Notes: generated by a model not told the origin, from the sequence alone. Counted from the first letter of the stretch, positions 1 to 12,200 are shown. The stretch: DNA of 64,000 bases from Sphagnum compactum (GCA_965153455.1 OZ234497.1:6944001-7008000); one strand, 5' to 3'. Program-made: numbers and translations.

Positions 1-205
1 TGAAAACGTGGTTAACGCCCTCTCGCCAGTAGCATTGCTGCAGCCTCTCTCGCAGGATCTTGGCCTTCTCGATCTCCACGAACTTCTCCCGCACCAAATG
101 CTCCCGTTGCTCGATGAAGGCCACAGGATCCGCATATGGCTTCGCCGGGTCGAAGTCATCCGGCGCCGTTTCCTCGAACTTGGGATAGTCTTCCTTGAAC
201 ACCAT
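1..205 (-). CDS. NDUFB10: NDUFB10-type subunit of mitochondrial complex I, first exon (partial)
   Basis: Reading leftwards from an ATG at 205-203, the sequence encodes a 68-residue start of a protein beginning MVFKEDYPKFEETAPDDFDP, followed by a charged segment with VREKFVEIEKAKILRER and then CYWREGVNHV. This is the conserved N-terminal part of the plant NADH:ubiquinone oxidoreductase 1 beta subcomplex subunit 10 (PDSW family), an accessory subunit of the membrane arm of complex I in the mitochondrial inner membrane. The family is about 100-110 residues long in plants, so roughly the first two thirds are here and the rest lies beyond the left edge. No stop or splice donor is seen before the edge. 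The start is supported because the conserved core begins a few residues after this Met. The identification rests on remembered family sequence, not on a search. Confidence 0.88.
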   Translation of the reverse strand, partial: MVFKEDYPKFEETAPDDFDPAKPYADPVAFIEQREHLVREKFVEIEKAKILRERLQQCYWREGVNHVF

Positions 206-428
206 AGTGCTTTTTTTTCTCTTTTACTTCTAAAGCTGGAGAGATCTTGTAACAGAATCCCCAGGAAACAACAACTCGACGAGAGAGACGACCCAAATTA
301 CACAACACCAAGTGCTGCAAGCTCACATCGGTCTCTTGGCGATGGCAGATGGATGAAACCTCTCATCCATCTGGACGGAGGATGATGCTCCTTCCTTGCT
401 TCCTTCATTCGTTCTCAGTACTTGCTTG

Positions 429-438
429 TTTAGGGTTT
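429..438 (-). promoter_or_regulatory. Telo-box (AAACCCTAAA) upstream of the NDUFB10 gene
   Basis: The minus strand reads AAACCCTAAA about 225 bases upstream of the NDUFB10 start codon. Telo-boxes are known plant promoter elements, common upstream of genes for ribosomal proteins and mitochondrial respiratory components. The position and orientation fit a promoter role for this gene; function is inferred. Confidence 0.45.
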
Positions 439-1230
439 TTATATGGAAGAAAAAGATGATCTTCCATAATCAGCTTTTTTAATACACTGGGCAGTTTCAA
501 CCAGTTTTGGGCAGTTACCCGGTTTGGCTGGTTAGAACCGTCGGTTCTCTGGTTAGTAAGAACCAGGTCTGACTTCGGGAACTGGGAACTGGGTTTAAAA
601 TTGGACCCTGGTTGGGGTTCGGTTCCATTGCCCCCACGCCCCCAAAGAAGAATATTCCAAAAGATTCATTATTTTCCTCCCCCAAAATCTTATTCTTTGG
701 AAAAAAATTGTTTTTTTAATAAATAAATTGTTTTTTAATTAAATAATTATTTTTAATTATTTTTTTTAATAAAAAATTTCAACCCATTGCTACAAATAAA
801 ATAATTACTATCCAAGTTGCTAAGGGACTATGGTATGCATTGTGAATAAGTGATTGGGAACCTCAAGACACACATCCATGCACATTGAGAACATGGATGG
901 ATTTATTTTAAGTTCATTTTTATTGTGCACAAATCAATTTTAGTGATGATGTTTTCATTAAAATTAGTTTTAGGTATTATGACAATTTCAAGTTCCATAA
1001 CTCATCTTTTGCACACATTTCAAATTAAAATCTATTTAGTTGATTCATTCACAAGTGAAGAAGAATGAGAAGGTGTTTTTTTTTTTTGACATATGTGTTT
1101 TCAAAGGTCTCGTTTTTTCAACACCATAGTCACAAGCCTTTTTACAAATACCATTTACATGAATTTGAATTGAATTTGAATCAAATTGAATTCAATTCAA
1201 GTTGCATTGTATATGAAAGTGCAAGGTAGG

Positions 1231-1272
<42 letters not shown>

Positions 1273-1447
1273 ATTTTGTTTTAAATTTCAATTTTGTGAT
1301 AGGGAACATTTGACAACATTTTTCAATGTTTTCCAATATTTTAGTGAAAAAAAAACAACTTTTATTCCAAAAAAAATCACTAAGATCAACTTTGCTAAAA
1401 AGATATGAAATCTGATGGATACAAAAAATGTCAATGTGATCAAAAGG

Positions 1448-1508
1448 GATGTCACTTAGATTTTCATTTAACACTGACATAACATCAAGTGTGAATGCAC
1501 CGTAATAA
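1448..1508 (+). repeat. Dispersed 61-bp repeat, copy 1
   Basis: This segment, containing TAGATTTTCATTTAACACTG and ACATCAAGTGTGAATGCACC, matches 22449-22509 in the same orientation with only a few differences. The flanks of the two copies are not similar by eye, so it may be a fragment of a larger dispersed family. Its nature is unknown. Confidence 0.75.
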
Positions 1509-2902
1509 TTCTTACAACTTTACAATCAGCCCCATATATATTTTAACTCGATTGCAAGCAAATATTAGTTCCCCATGCAAACTAATGAAGAGCTTGATGT
1601 TCACCATGGGGAACATGAGAATAGATAAGGTTCCTGAATTGATTCAGGAATCATGGGAGTCCCAAGTAGTCTGGCGTGTCCAAGAAATCTTGTGATTGGT
1701 GCAACAACTAAAGAGCATGCGAAAGCACTAGTAACTTGGGGGTTGAGTACCTTAGCAACACAAATAGTTGAGAAGCTTGCAATTGACCACATCATCAAGA
1801 AATCCCACAAATTGAAATTGGCAAATCTTAATAGCTCCAAGTAGTTTTTTGAAAAACACGTCCATTTTCAAACCCATTTCAAGCCAACGTAGAGTAAAAT
1901 TAACATGGCACAATCCTATTTGGAAGGGTACACCTATAAATGTCTTTCAGTTCGTATGGTCATTAGGGTCAGATCATGAAACTTGGCATGATGCAACGCC
2001 AAATTTCTACCTCCCACCGCCTCTCAAACATAATGACTTATTATAGAAGTGGATTTTTTTTGGGTCAAAACATCATGGAATCATGTCGACAAATGCTCCT
2101 TCCTCAAATACGAGAAAGGATCTTGCTACAATCCTCCCACTTACATGGTAGGATTTTGCAACAATTACGTTAAGAGTAGAATTTCTATTTGATGAAATGC
2201 ACTCAAAATAATGGTGCCAAATCTCACTTCTACCCCTTTGTCAATGTTCTTTCTTTGGCACAATCCACTCCAATCTCGTGCATGGACTGCATAGACCCTA
2301 CGGAAGATGGGGTATACACCACTACCTAGGATTGTGCAATCTACCCAAAAAGACAGTAAAATGAAACAAATCAATGTTTGGTTCTTGCGCCAAAGGGCCA
2401 CTTTTGAAGTCTTTGAATATAGCAGCATCCTTTGTAATCGTTTGCACGGGGTGTGATTGTACACAAATATGATCACAAATCCTTAGTACCATAGAATCCC
2501 TAATACCCAATGGTGTGATGTGATTGTAACAAGGTTTCAATGTAGTGATATTGTGCACAATTGGGCAACGTGCCTGTCTTGATTGTGCCCACTTTGATCG
2601 ATAACTATCTTGAAACATGCTCCACCCGAGGGATTCAAAGGAATAGAGAGAGATTGGGTAGTCAAAAACCTAAGGCTGTGGGTTACTACATTGACATTTT
2701 GTGCATTTCAAGTCTTGTTTTTTAACACCTTAGGTTTTGTTTTTCCTAAGGGTTGGCACACAAAACTCATCTCAAAATTGTGCTCCCTTTGTGCTCCCAT
2801 ACCCTTTGTAAACTGACAACTAGCCTCAACTTGAGAGGCCTTGACCCAAAGGAATAGACAGATTGGGTAGAATAACCGAAATTGTGGTTGAACACACCTT
2901 CA

Positions 2903-5900
2903 TCATTTGATTCTTGATCTCGTACAAGGTACCATTCGAAGGAAAAATGCTACTCTTCTTTGAGATCTCCGATGATTTGGCTTTCCCTAAACAAAACACA
3001 CAAAACACAATTATGTCATTTCCATATCTAATTTGTTTTGGGGTCGGGGATTGGGGATAGGCTTTAGGCTTTAGGGACAACACATGCTGTTGAAAAACCA
3101 TGACAAGCTCTGAAACATCAAAAGCCATGCACATTTGTTCATGAGAAGTTTGGATGCAAATTTACCTTTAGCTTTCGGGGTGGAGATGATTTCCAGCATA
3201 GAGGACGTCTGGAGGATTTGATGCGTGATTGCAACTTCCTGTTTGATAAAAAACAGACAGATGAAAAACAAAACCCTAAACCCCAAGCTAAAATGTGTGC
3301 AAAATCAAGGCATGATTTGCAAAATAAAACCCAAACTTACAAAGTTTCTTGCTCAATAGTGATGACCACCAACAAAACCCTAAACCCAAAACCCCAAGCT
3401 AAAATGTCTTCAAAAAAAAAAACAAGGTGTGATTCACAAAATGGAACCAAAACTTACAAAGTTTCTTGCTCAATAGAGATGATGCCTTTGAATTCAGAGC
3501 TTTTGTGCTTAGCTGCCTTCTCCTGCTTGCTCTTTGTCTGTGTGCAGCTCTCATCTGACTTCTCAAGATGTCCATTGGGTTGGGTAGTAGCTGTGCTCGA
3601 CTTGTGTGAAGCTTTTTGTCTGAACTTTTGTCGTGACAATACTTCCAGCACATCTTGTGGAACTTCTTCACTGGGGTTGTTCTCCAATGCCGGTGAACAC
3701 CCATGACCCTGATGTCTGCCAATTTGAGATTGGTCAACATAATCAGGATTCATGACACAAGCGTGACCAACTAGACCACCATGGTGTTGCTGATTTTTCT
3801 TCGCAAATTGCCTTTGCTGTTGGTCACCTAACAACGCCTCCTGCATCTGTCGAGCACTCAAAGAACATGAGTTTCTTGTAAAAATGTGCACAGTAGTGTC
3901 TGATGGGCCTGGTGTTGCCTCTGAGTCTGCTGTTGACTCCATAGCATGTAATGTTTTGGAGTCCTCTGTGACAGTGGTTGGTGGGCAAGATAGGCTGAGC
4001 TTCAGCTCTACCGGGCACCCAAGTGCCATTTGAAAAGCATGGCAAGTGCTGCTGCGGAGCCTCTCTGCTCTTGCTTTCTGTTCCACATGCTGAAACTCCA
4101 CATGGGAAACTGCATATGAGTTATCTGTTACATTCAATCAATACAAGCACACCTTTATCTCAGACCATGAGCAAAAGGTCAATATGAAAACTTCCCCAAG
4201 GATAATATAAAAGAATCGGCCAGTGGTGCAACTATACAGGCGGACATGCATATGGTTCTAGCCAGGTAGAACTCAAGCAACAGTTGCTGCTATATCACCA
4301 CCACAAGCTACAAAATCCTCATCAACGTAAGAGTCTTCCAGAAGCAAAAAGTCATCCCTCATGCAAGAAAACTTCGGCCTAAAGGCTGCAGCTCACCTTT
4401 TGCAATACAGAGAGAAATCAACGTGCCATGGGCTTGCAAGAGCTGTCTCAACACATTTGAACGGCAGCCATGTAGAACCTTCACCCAGACATCTTCTAGT
4501 TCCCGGCAGCCAAGCACTTGGAAGTTGCGGGATTCAGCGACTCGACCTCCATCAAAAAGAACAATGGATCCAAGCTGTGATGTGGTTGCTACCAAGGGAC
4601 TCTTTCCAGCCTTTTCCATTGGGGACTCTGCAGGATGTACTTTGGCCTCTGATTGTTTTCCTCCAGATGGCAACTTTTTCTTGCCCTCTGAATGAGAGGT
4701 GGTGGTGGTGGCACACAGTGGTTGCTGTTGCACAACTCTCTCTTTCTTTTCCTCGACAATGGCAGTCGGTGGCAATTTGGGTGTCAGCACAACTTGATGT
4801 GAACTTTGAGATTTTTGGGTATCCAAAATCCAGTCTCCAGAAGTTTGAATCCTGGGCGTATAAGCTTCTGCAGCTGTGATTTTCTCAAAGGTATCAAATG
4901 CTATAGGGCTTGGTGTCATGCTCGTGTCCACAGACGATGGGAGGTATGACCGATCAGGTGCAAATTGCAGGAGCGCAGCAGTCAACCATGTTGGCCGGTC
5001 ATTGGAGACTCGTAGCTGCTTCTCTGATTCTGCTAGCACCTTCAAAGCTTGACGTAAACGTTGCTGTTGTTCCTTCTTTGCTGCAACAACCGAATGAACA
5101 CTCACAAATTCAACAAGGTCCAGTTGTGAGCCTCTGCTCAAAAATTCCAGTATCACAGGAGACAAGTAAAACAAGACCACCACCACCACATGGATTGCAA
5201 AGAGAGAGAGAGAGAGTGGCATACAAAAGTTTCTCTTAGAAAATCCTTTCATCTCGCTGTGTACATCAGAGGTCCCAGCCAGTATGTTGGTGATCAGCGA
5301 TGCAAGTTGTGCAACCAGCGACAAGGCATCGACCCCTGAGTCAAGAAGCTCCCGCAAACATCTTACAGTGTTTGTGGTGTTTGCTGAAAGTGCGAAATCA
5401 AGCAGTTCCAATAACTTCTTGTCCGAGACTAGTCCCACCTGCAAAAACACAAAACAAGGTGCAAACTTGGAAAGCAAGCTTGGAAAAACAAAAACCTACT
5501 TCACTTTCTTTCAATCAAGGTGCATTAGCAGGCACCATAGGTGATCCATCATCCCCTGAAACAAGAGCAGCTTCAAATGTATCAACGCCACCATGATGAT
5601 GATAGAGAGAAGTTGGTTGGGGTACGTGTCTGTGTGAAAGACAAAAAAAGACTTACAAGCTCTTCAACCATGGCTAGTGAAACCTTCCTATCCAAGAGAC
5701 TAAGTTGATCTAGTGTTGTTTCTGCATCATGGAGAGAGCCATTCGCTCTTGCTGCTATCAACGATAGTGCAGCCTCATCCACCTCAAGTGCATCTTTAGT
5801 GGCAAGAAACTGCAGCCGAGTCACTATTTCCATCTCTTTCAATCTTCCAAAAGAGAACTTCTGGCACCTGTGATGATCAGTTTCCCACACCCCATGACAT

Positions 5901-8568
5901 GGACACTTTACCATGAGCACACAAAAACCAATCTGTATGTATCAACAGTGTTGCCAGTCTACTACAGTACAATAAAGAACTACATCAGGAATAGAAATGG
6001 ATCCTGGTGCTGTTGCTGCTGCAACAAGCGCACATTGGAAACAACAAATTTAGACAACAGAAGATTTGTGAATGACCCATTGAACATGAAGAACAAAGGT
6101 AGCACTCGAAACCTGGAAGTAGCTGCAAGAGGCAAATGCTCAAGATCACTGGTGATGAGGATAAACACCATGTTTCTGGGAGGATCGTTCAGGAACTTGA
6201 GGAATGTGTTCCATGCTTCAGCACTCAAAGCTTCACAGCATTCAACAATGAAGACGCGGTGGTGGTGGCGGTGATGGGAATTGGACTGTGACAGCAAGCT
6301 CATCCGATGCAGCACACTTCTCATATGATCCAGCTCCAGGTTACTTGCATCAATCTCCTTCACATAATGACTGCTGCTGCTGCTGCTGCTGCTGCTGCTT
6401 GTATTGTTAAGTGTAAGAGTTGTGCATTCCCTGCAAAGACCACAGGGACGACGATGTGGTTCGGTGTTGTGACATATCACAGCTGCTGCAAAGATTCTCG
6501 CTGTACTCGTCTTGCCTGTTCCATGAGGGCCTGCAAACAGATACAGAGGCGCAATTTTGCCTTTGGTGATGGCAGTTGTCAGAGCTTTCACCACAAGTGT
6601 TTGCCCGACAAGATCCTTGAAACTCTTGGGCCTGTACTTGTGGCTCAAGCTTTGATGCATCAGAGTTTCTCTACTGAGTGAATCATCATACTGTTCCACA
6701 GAGGGACTGGCTTTTGAATATCCCATGCCATCGCCATCATCTTGGTGCCGGATGTTGTTGTGAGCTTTTGTTCTCCCTGAAGAACAAGTCAAGCCTGAAT
6801 CTGAAAGCAGGTCACAAGCAGATGGACTTTTCTCAATCCTAGAATCCATGCCAGGAGTACCAATGTGGTCGTCGTCATCATCATCATCATCATATGTGCG
6901 TTCATGTGCATGTTTGCCTTCTTCTTGTTCTTCTTCTTGCTCCTCATAGACAAGAGTCTGCTCTTCTTCCGTATTGACAAGAATCCGAGCTTCATTGGCA
7001 CCAGAATCCAATTGTGAGAGTGTTGACTGCTGCTGTGCTCCTTCTCCTACTACTGTTGTTGTTGTCACTGGAGTTGCTGCTGCTGGACTCATGCTTGGTG
7101 CTGCAGCAGCAACTACTTCATGATACCGGAGCGATCCTCCTAACCCATTGTTTCTTGAAGCCTGCTGTTGCTGCTTCTTTGAGTCCATGACCTTCTTCTT
7201 CATCATGGCTTCTGGAAATGCACATGTGAATCCCATCCCTGCAAAATCCAGCAACCTCTTACCCTTCTTGCCCTTGTGGGCACGAGACTGATACCAAGGG
7301 ATCCCGCATCCTTGTTGCTGCTGCTGCGGGATCATCTCAGACAGTTCAAGAGCATCGTGAGGAGGAGGATGAGGGGCTGTTGCTGCTGCTTCAGGGGATT
7401 CTGTCTGTCCTCTGGTTGTTGTATGATGAACTGCTGCTCTAGGGTTGCGTATCCTTCCCCTGGAATGGATTCCTAGGCGCTTAGGGTTCACATCATCTTC
7501 TTTAAGTTTTCTGCTGCTGGCGTCCGGTAGCCCTCTTCGCATGGTTGTGCGCGATCGCTTGTATTTTGTGGGTGGTGGTTCTTCTGTGGTGGTGCTGGCG
7601 GTGGTGCACATTAGCGGTGATTTTGCTGCTACTGCTGCAGTAGAAGAAGAAGCATCTCCTCGGGGCTGAGAAGAAGCATGAGGAGAGGAGGAGAGGTGAC
7701 CATTCTGTCGACACTTGAACCTCATTGCAGCAGCAGCAGCAGCGACCACATTCTTGTCTGTATCGTCCTCAAGCGACGATCCTCCCTCCGCGCATCTGCT
7801 TGCTTTCATCCCTCTCCGCCTTCCTAGTCTGCTGCTGTTGCTGCATCCCTCCTCTCCTCCTCCCTTGTACTGCAGCTGCTGATGTCTCCTCCATTGTGGC
7901 GACTGATGATGATGGTGATGATCGTCCTCCTGGTCTCCTACAAATCCTCGAGTTCTTCTTCTTCTTCTTGTACCCATTTCTTCGGCCTCCCCATCGTCGT
8001 CGTCATCATCATCAGGATCGTCAACCCAAGTGCGATTTGTTGTTGCAGTAGGAGTGGATTTCGCGGAGCAAACACCAGACCCGTCATCATGACGCAACCT
8101 GTTTCGCTGTGTTGCGATTCTTCGACCCGCAAGGAGTTGCGGCTGAAGAACTCCATCTCCTCTCTGACCTCCTCGACCTGCTTTGTTCTCCGTGAAATCC
8201 ACTTCGGTTTCGTAGATGTTGGGAGACGAGTAGGCGGTGGCTGGCGGATCCCGGAGCGCCTTCACCTTCTTCTTCACTGCTGTGAGTTCTCTGATGAGAG
8301 GGAGCTCATGGGGGGAGGAGGAAGAAGCTGCTTTCCTGCCACTGTCCAACATCGTCGTCGTCGTTGGGGAAGAGCAGCTGCTGTTCCTCTTCTTCTTCTG
8401 CATGTGCAAGTGATTACTGATGTGAATGCAATTGGTCACATGCAGATGCTTCTCCAGGTGCTTCAGGATCTTCTTACCTTCTTCTTCCTCTTCTTCTCCT
8501 TCTCCTTCTTCTTGTTGAAAACTTGCTGCTGTTGCTACCTTCTTCTCTGTTCTGCTATTGATTGACAT
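2903..8568 (-). CDS. STICHEL-like protein (AAA+ ATPase related to DNA polymerase III gamma/tau), seven exons
   Basis: Exons, in gene order, are 8568-6113, 5867-5657, 5438-5225, 5080-4397, 4109-3458, 3238-3166 and 2986-2903; all have GT-AG borders and keep phase, giving 1457 aa. Residues 1 to about 625 are low-complexity (Gln, His, Asp, Ser, Arg runs). The conserved module begins near residue 641 (SHKYRPKSFKDLVGQ), with Walker A GPHGTGKT at 680-687, a zinc-type Cys set (C699, C709, C712, C715), a divergent Walker B region RVFIVECCEA at 771-780, sensor region FILITSDLEHLP and SRCQKF across the first intron. The DnaX-like lid and collar domain follows (GSLHDAETTLDQLSLL, then EKQLRVSNDRPTWLTAALLQ), and the basic tail RRPLCWKSSPPRK ending in VPCTRSRIK matches the family C terminus. 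Arabidopsis STICHEL (~1200 aa) controls trichome branching; the biochemical role of the family is unknown. Here the N-terminal region is longer. Start chosen as the first in-frame ATG. Confidence 0.9.
3268..3487. repeat. Tandem duplication of the exon-5 end and donor of the STICHEL-like gene
   Basis: Two adjacent imperfect copies (about 3268-3368 and 3371-3487) each hold an AAAACCCTAAACCC-type stretch, a CCAAGCTAAAATGT phrase and the phrase ACTTACAAAGTTTCTTGCTC. On the gene strand the last phrase is the end of exon 5 plus its GTAAGT donor (3457-3452). The second copy places an identical exon end and donor (3340-3335) inside the following intron. Reading through from the first copy meets TAA at once, so the inner copy looks like a decoy. 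Confidence 0.75.
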
Positions 8569-9500
8569 CTTCTTATGTTCCTCATAATACTAAAAGAACT
8601 TGCTGCAAGTCTTCTTCTTCTTCTTCTTCCTCCTCTGGACATTCTTTTGTCTCTCACTCCAGCAGCAGCAACAGCAGCTCCTCCTAGCAGCATTCTGCAA
8701 GCACCCAATTTGCACTTCCTTCTTCCCCACTTTTCTCTTCTTTCTTCTTCTTCTTCTTCTTGCTTACTGTCAGAAACCTCAAAAGATGAGCTTACATGGG
8801 GATGGGTCTGTCCGTCAGTCTGTCTGGAACCAGAAGCTGCACTATATCCACAGCTCAAATCCAGCTAGCTCTACAGCAACAATAAACTCATGAATCTTTC
8901 AAGCTGTTCCTTCCGGAGCTGAACTGGGCTGCTGCTGCTGCTGCTGGTGGATCAGCTACAAAAATGCAACCCACTAGAATGAAAATATTACAGCTACTAT
9001 GGAAGGGATTTCCTTCCATGATTACCGCCCTGAGCTGCATTGGAAGCAGCGCAAAGTCAAAAAACACACACAACAACAACGAACTCAGATCACAGACAAC
9101 GCTCACTGCTCAAACAAAGTTGTTGAAGAGAAACAACAACAACAACAACAACCCATTCCTGATCCTGAGTCCTCCTCCATCCCTTCCTCCCTTCCCTTCC
9201 CTTCCCTTCCCTCCTCCTCACCACAGCAGCAGCAGCAGCATCTGGTGATAATCATAAAAGAAATGGAGCCAGCAAGCAAACAACCTGACAATCGATCGAG
9301 GCTGCTGTCAGTTCAGTTCAGTTGTTTTTCTAGAAAAGAGAGAGAGAGAGAGAGAGAGTTTCCATCGTCAGTGCTTTTGTTTTGTCCTGATGCCTTCCCT
9401 CCCGCAATGAGGACCCCACCATCGCCCCTCTTCGCCTGCTGCTGTTGCTGCAGAGCGCTCGCTCGCTGTGGTGCCGCAACACAGGACACATCGGCGTGGA
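8569..9500 (-). promoter_or_regulatory. 5' leader and promoter region of the STICHEL-like gene
   Basis: Upstream of the ATG at 8568 the gene strand is purine-rich with GAA/GAG runs (8590-8640, 8735-8762), followed by CAG/GCA trinucleotide runs (8930-8946, 9224-9240), CAA/GTT runs (9133-9151) and an (AG)n run at about 9339-9358. Such GA-rich leaders are common in plant 5' UTRs. No clear TATA box could be fixed, and no upstream exon was identified. The open frames here are products of the simple repeats. Confidence 0.4.
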
Positions 9501-9529
9501 CTGGACTGGCTCCCTTCCGAACGAAACCT

Positions 9530-9960
9530 ACCCTTTCATCCAATATTCCTACCCACATTCATCAACGTTCCTTCGGTGTCATCCATTTTCCAATTCCTGG
9601 GAGGACACTAAAAAAAATTTAATTTGTGCCCAAATTGTCTGTCTACTACCTAATCCTTATCGTGGTTTTGTTTCATCCACTATTCCTACCCACATTCATC
9701 CACTATTCCTACCCACATTCATCCACGTTCCTTCAGTTTCATCCACTTTCTAATTCCTGGGTGGACATTAAAAAAAATTTAATTTGTGCCCAAATTGTCT
9801 GTCTACCTATTAATAATCGTGGGTTTTTTCATCCACTATTCCTACCCACTTTCATCCACGTTCCCGTCAGTTTCGTCCACTTTCCCAGTTCTTGGGACGT
9901 GAAAAAATTTAAATAATGAGCCTTGTCCATTTATTTATCATGGTTTTTTCTTTTTCTTTT
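9530..9960. repeat. Degenerate tandem repeat, about 130-155 bp unit, three copies
   Basis: Three successive copies start with CATCCACTATTCCTACCCA at about 9538, 9673 and 9829. Each continues through a CATCCACTTTC phrase, an A-rich AAAAAATTTAA stretch and a TTGTCTGTCTAC-like phrase. The second copy has an extra internal duplication of the CATCCACTATTCC part. The last copy is the most diverged. No coding content is seen. Confidence 0.8.
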
Positions 9961-10420
9961 GTCATTATTTTAGTGACATTCATCCACTTTCATCCTGGGA
10001 CTTTTAAAATTAAATAAGATTTTCCATTTGTCCTCATCACCCCCTCCCACCAACCCCCCTTCTCCACACTTTTATTTTAGTGGCATAAGGATGGTCATCC
10101 AATTTCACCTTATTTCATCCAATTTCACCTTATGCTAATTTTTCTATACTACTAAATGACCTTATTTCCAACTTAAAATCCCCCCTCAACCACTTGCATC
10201 CACTTTCATCCAAGTAATTTTTATACAATGCTCTTATTCCATCATTGTTAATCCTTTGTGGACTTGAGGTTTCACACTTCAGCACCCTACATATATATTA
10301 CACATATAAGGGCCACCCCTCCCAAGAAAAAATTACCTGACAATATTTTGGGTGGTAGTACATCCCCCTAGTCTCATCCACTTCATCCTAATAATCTTAC
10401 ATTATCATCCTATTCCATCC

Positions 10421-10490
10421 TGGTACCTTAGGGCCTAAAGCCCTAAATCCCTAGGGCCTAAAGCCCTTGCCCTAGGGCTTTTTGGTACCA
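10421..10490. repeat. Compact hairpin-forming repeat bounded by TGGTACC / GGTACCA
   Basis: A 70-bp segment starts TGGTACC and ends GGTACCA. Between these lie two copies of AGGGCCTAAAGCCCT, itself a partial dyad, and a third related CCCTAGGGC. The whole can fold as nested hairpins. It is GC-rich compared with the surroundings and may be the end of a foldback element, but no target duplication was identified. Confidence 0.55.
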
Positions 10491-11628
10491 GAAAAATTCA
10501 TGTTGTTTGAGGCTCTATTATTAGGTCACAACTAACAACATGTGTGAGCCTCTATGTTAGGTATGTGGGATTTTTTGGGAATTGGGAACTTTGGGAACTG
10601 GGAACCATCTCTTACCCATGACATTGTTTTGCTGAATTTTAATTAATACTTTGGGAATTGGGAACTTCAACATGTCTTTTTTCTCACATAGGGAACTTTG
10701 TGTGTGGGATTTTGTGATTTATTTATTATTCCACCTTCTTTATTAAACCCCATTGAATTCCAAGAATGGTGAAGGAATTTTCATTTAACTCTAGTGGGGT
10801 CCATTTTCCCAACTCAAGTTTCAACACAAGCTCTTGTTGGCAAGTCAAAATGGGGGGGGAGGGAAATATTGTTGAACACATTATTGTCCATCTCAATTTC
10901 ACTTCAAATTTTTTTAATAGCCATTAAAATTTCACACAACATGACTTTGATGGATAGTAATAGCCATTATTACTACACTATAGCCTTGGTTTATATAGAT
11001 CAGGTATAAGGTTTTTTTTTTTCATCACAAAGACAATTACACCATGGTCGTCAACCATAACAATTATAAGTAGTTGCCTAATCAACAATTACATGCAAAA
11101 ATGACCAAAGTTTGACAATTACGCATCATCTTCGATATAGATTACAAAAGTAAGAACTTAGGGCAAAGGAAATGGGATTAAAAATGGAGAGATATTGGGA
11201 ACATGTTGGGGAACACATTGAGAACTTTGGGAACATGTTGGAGGAACACATGGGGTATATACATACATGGTGCCTCATCATCTCATTTGCTGAAAGAATG
11301 TGTTTTTTTCTACCTAGTTGTGTTTCTTTGCCCATTTTTAGCCTGGGCTAATGGCAAGGGGCATGACCTATATGGGTATGAACTATGAACTATTATGAAC
11401 TATGGGTTTATATATATTCTATATAGTAAAGGACGTCATGGTCGTGAAGCTTCGGGATGAAATGAAACTTTCCATCCAGAAGTCGAGATGAAATGAAACT
11501 TTTCATCCGTCCATCCGTCCGTCATCCATCCAAACAGAACAAATATATATTTTAAAAGGGGAAAAACTAGAAAAAAAATAAAAACAGAAAAACACTTTAA
11601 CAATTAGAAACTTTTTGTAAACACTTCA

Positions 11629-12200
11629 ACATGAAACAAAAAAGGGAAATACAGTAAAATAATCTTAAAAGAAAATTGAAAAATAGATGACAAAAAGTAA
11701 GAAACAAAACAGAGAGCAAAAGAAAGAGAAAGAAAACCATACTTGAAAAAAAAAATGAGGTTTGTCTTCTTTTTCCAAACTTCAAACCTGCATCTAATCA
11801 AACAAAAATTAAAAAGTTTTTTTTTAATTATTTTTATTACAAAACATATTAGAAAAACTAAAAAAATTTTGGAAAAGAAAATAGAAACAAAAGAAATAAA
11901 TAATGCATAAAAATAGAAAAAAAAATGAAGATAGACAAAATAAAACATGAAACAAACATAAACAGAAATGTAAAACACAAAAACTATAAAAAAGGAATGG
12001 AAACAAATGAAACAAGGAAAGGGAAATACAGTAAAATCATTTTAAAAGAAAAAAAAATTACAAAAAAGAAGAAACCAAATAAAGAGTAGAAAATAAGAAA
12101 AAATAAAACTTATAATAATGAAAAAAAACCCTACTTGAAAAAGAATGAGGTGTGTCTTCTTTCTCCAAACTTCAAACTTGCATCCAAATAAACAAAAATA
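11629..12200. repeat. Tandem duplication with about 380-bp period
   Basis: The sequence from 11629 (ACATGAAACAAAAAAGGGAA, then a phrase with CTTCTTTTTCCAAACTTCAAAC) recurs diverged from about 12008 (AAATGAAACAAGGAAAGGGA, then CTTCTTTCTCCAAACTTCAAAC). Both copies are extremely A-rich on the plus strand. The long minus-strand open frames in this area come from the A-richness and carry no family signal. Confidence 0.75.

Larger units (their letters stand above)
206..2902. other. Intergenic region between the NDUFB10 and STICHEL-like genes
   Basis: No convincing gene is seen. The part to about 430 is the leader and promoter side of the NDUFB10 gene. A stretch at 490-640 is rich in GGTT/AACC words. 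An (AT)n run lies at about 1231-1267. The segment 1448-1508 recurs at 22449-22509. Between 2580 and 2880 there is a loose direct duplication: an AAAGGAATAGA..GATTGGGTAG phrase occurs at about 2637 and again at about 2849, just 3' of the STICHEL-like stop codon. Short open frames here lack codon bias or recognisable motifs. Confidence 0.6.

Noticed and set aside
1653-1844. Short plus-strand frame with EHAKALVTWGLSTLATQIVEK
   Set aside because: It is only 63 codons, has no recognised family, and overlaps a frame on the other strand.
7882-8565. Plus-strand open frame of 227 codons over the STICHEL-like exon 1
   Set aside because: It is antisense to low-complexity coding sequence and consists of Ser, Val, Leu and Phe runs from trinucleotide repeats.
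11604-12015. Hydrophobic Phe-rich minus-strand frames resembling a membrane protein
   Set aside because: The DNA is almost pure A-rich low complexity and duplicated. Poly-Phe frames arise automatically from it.
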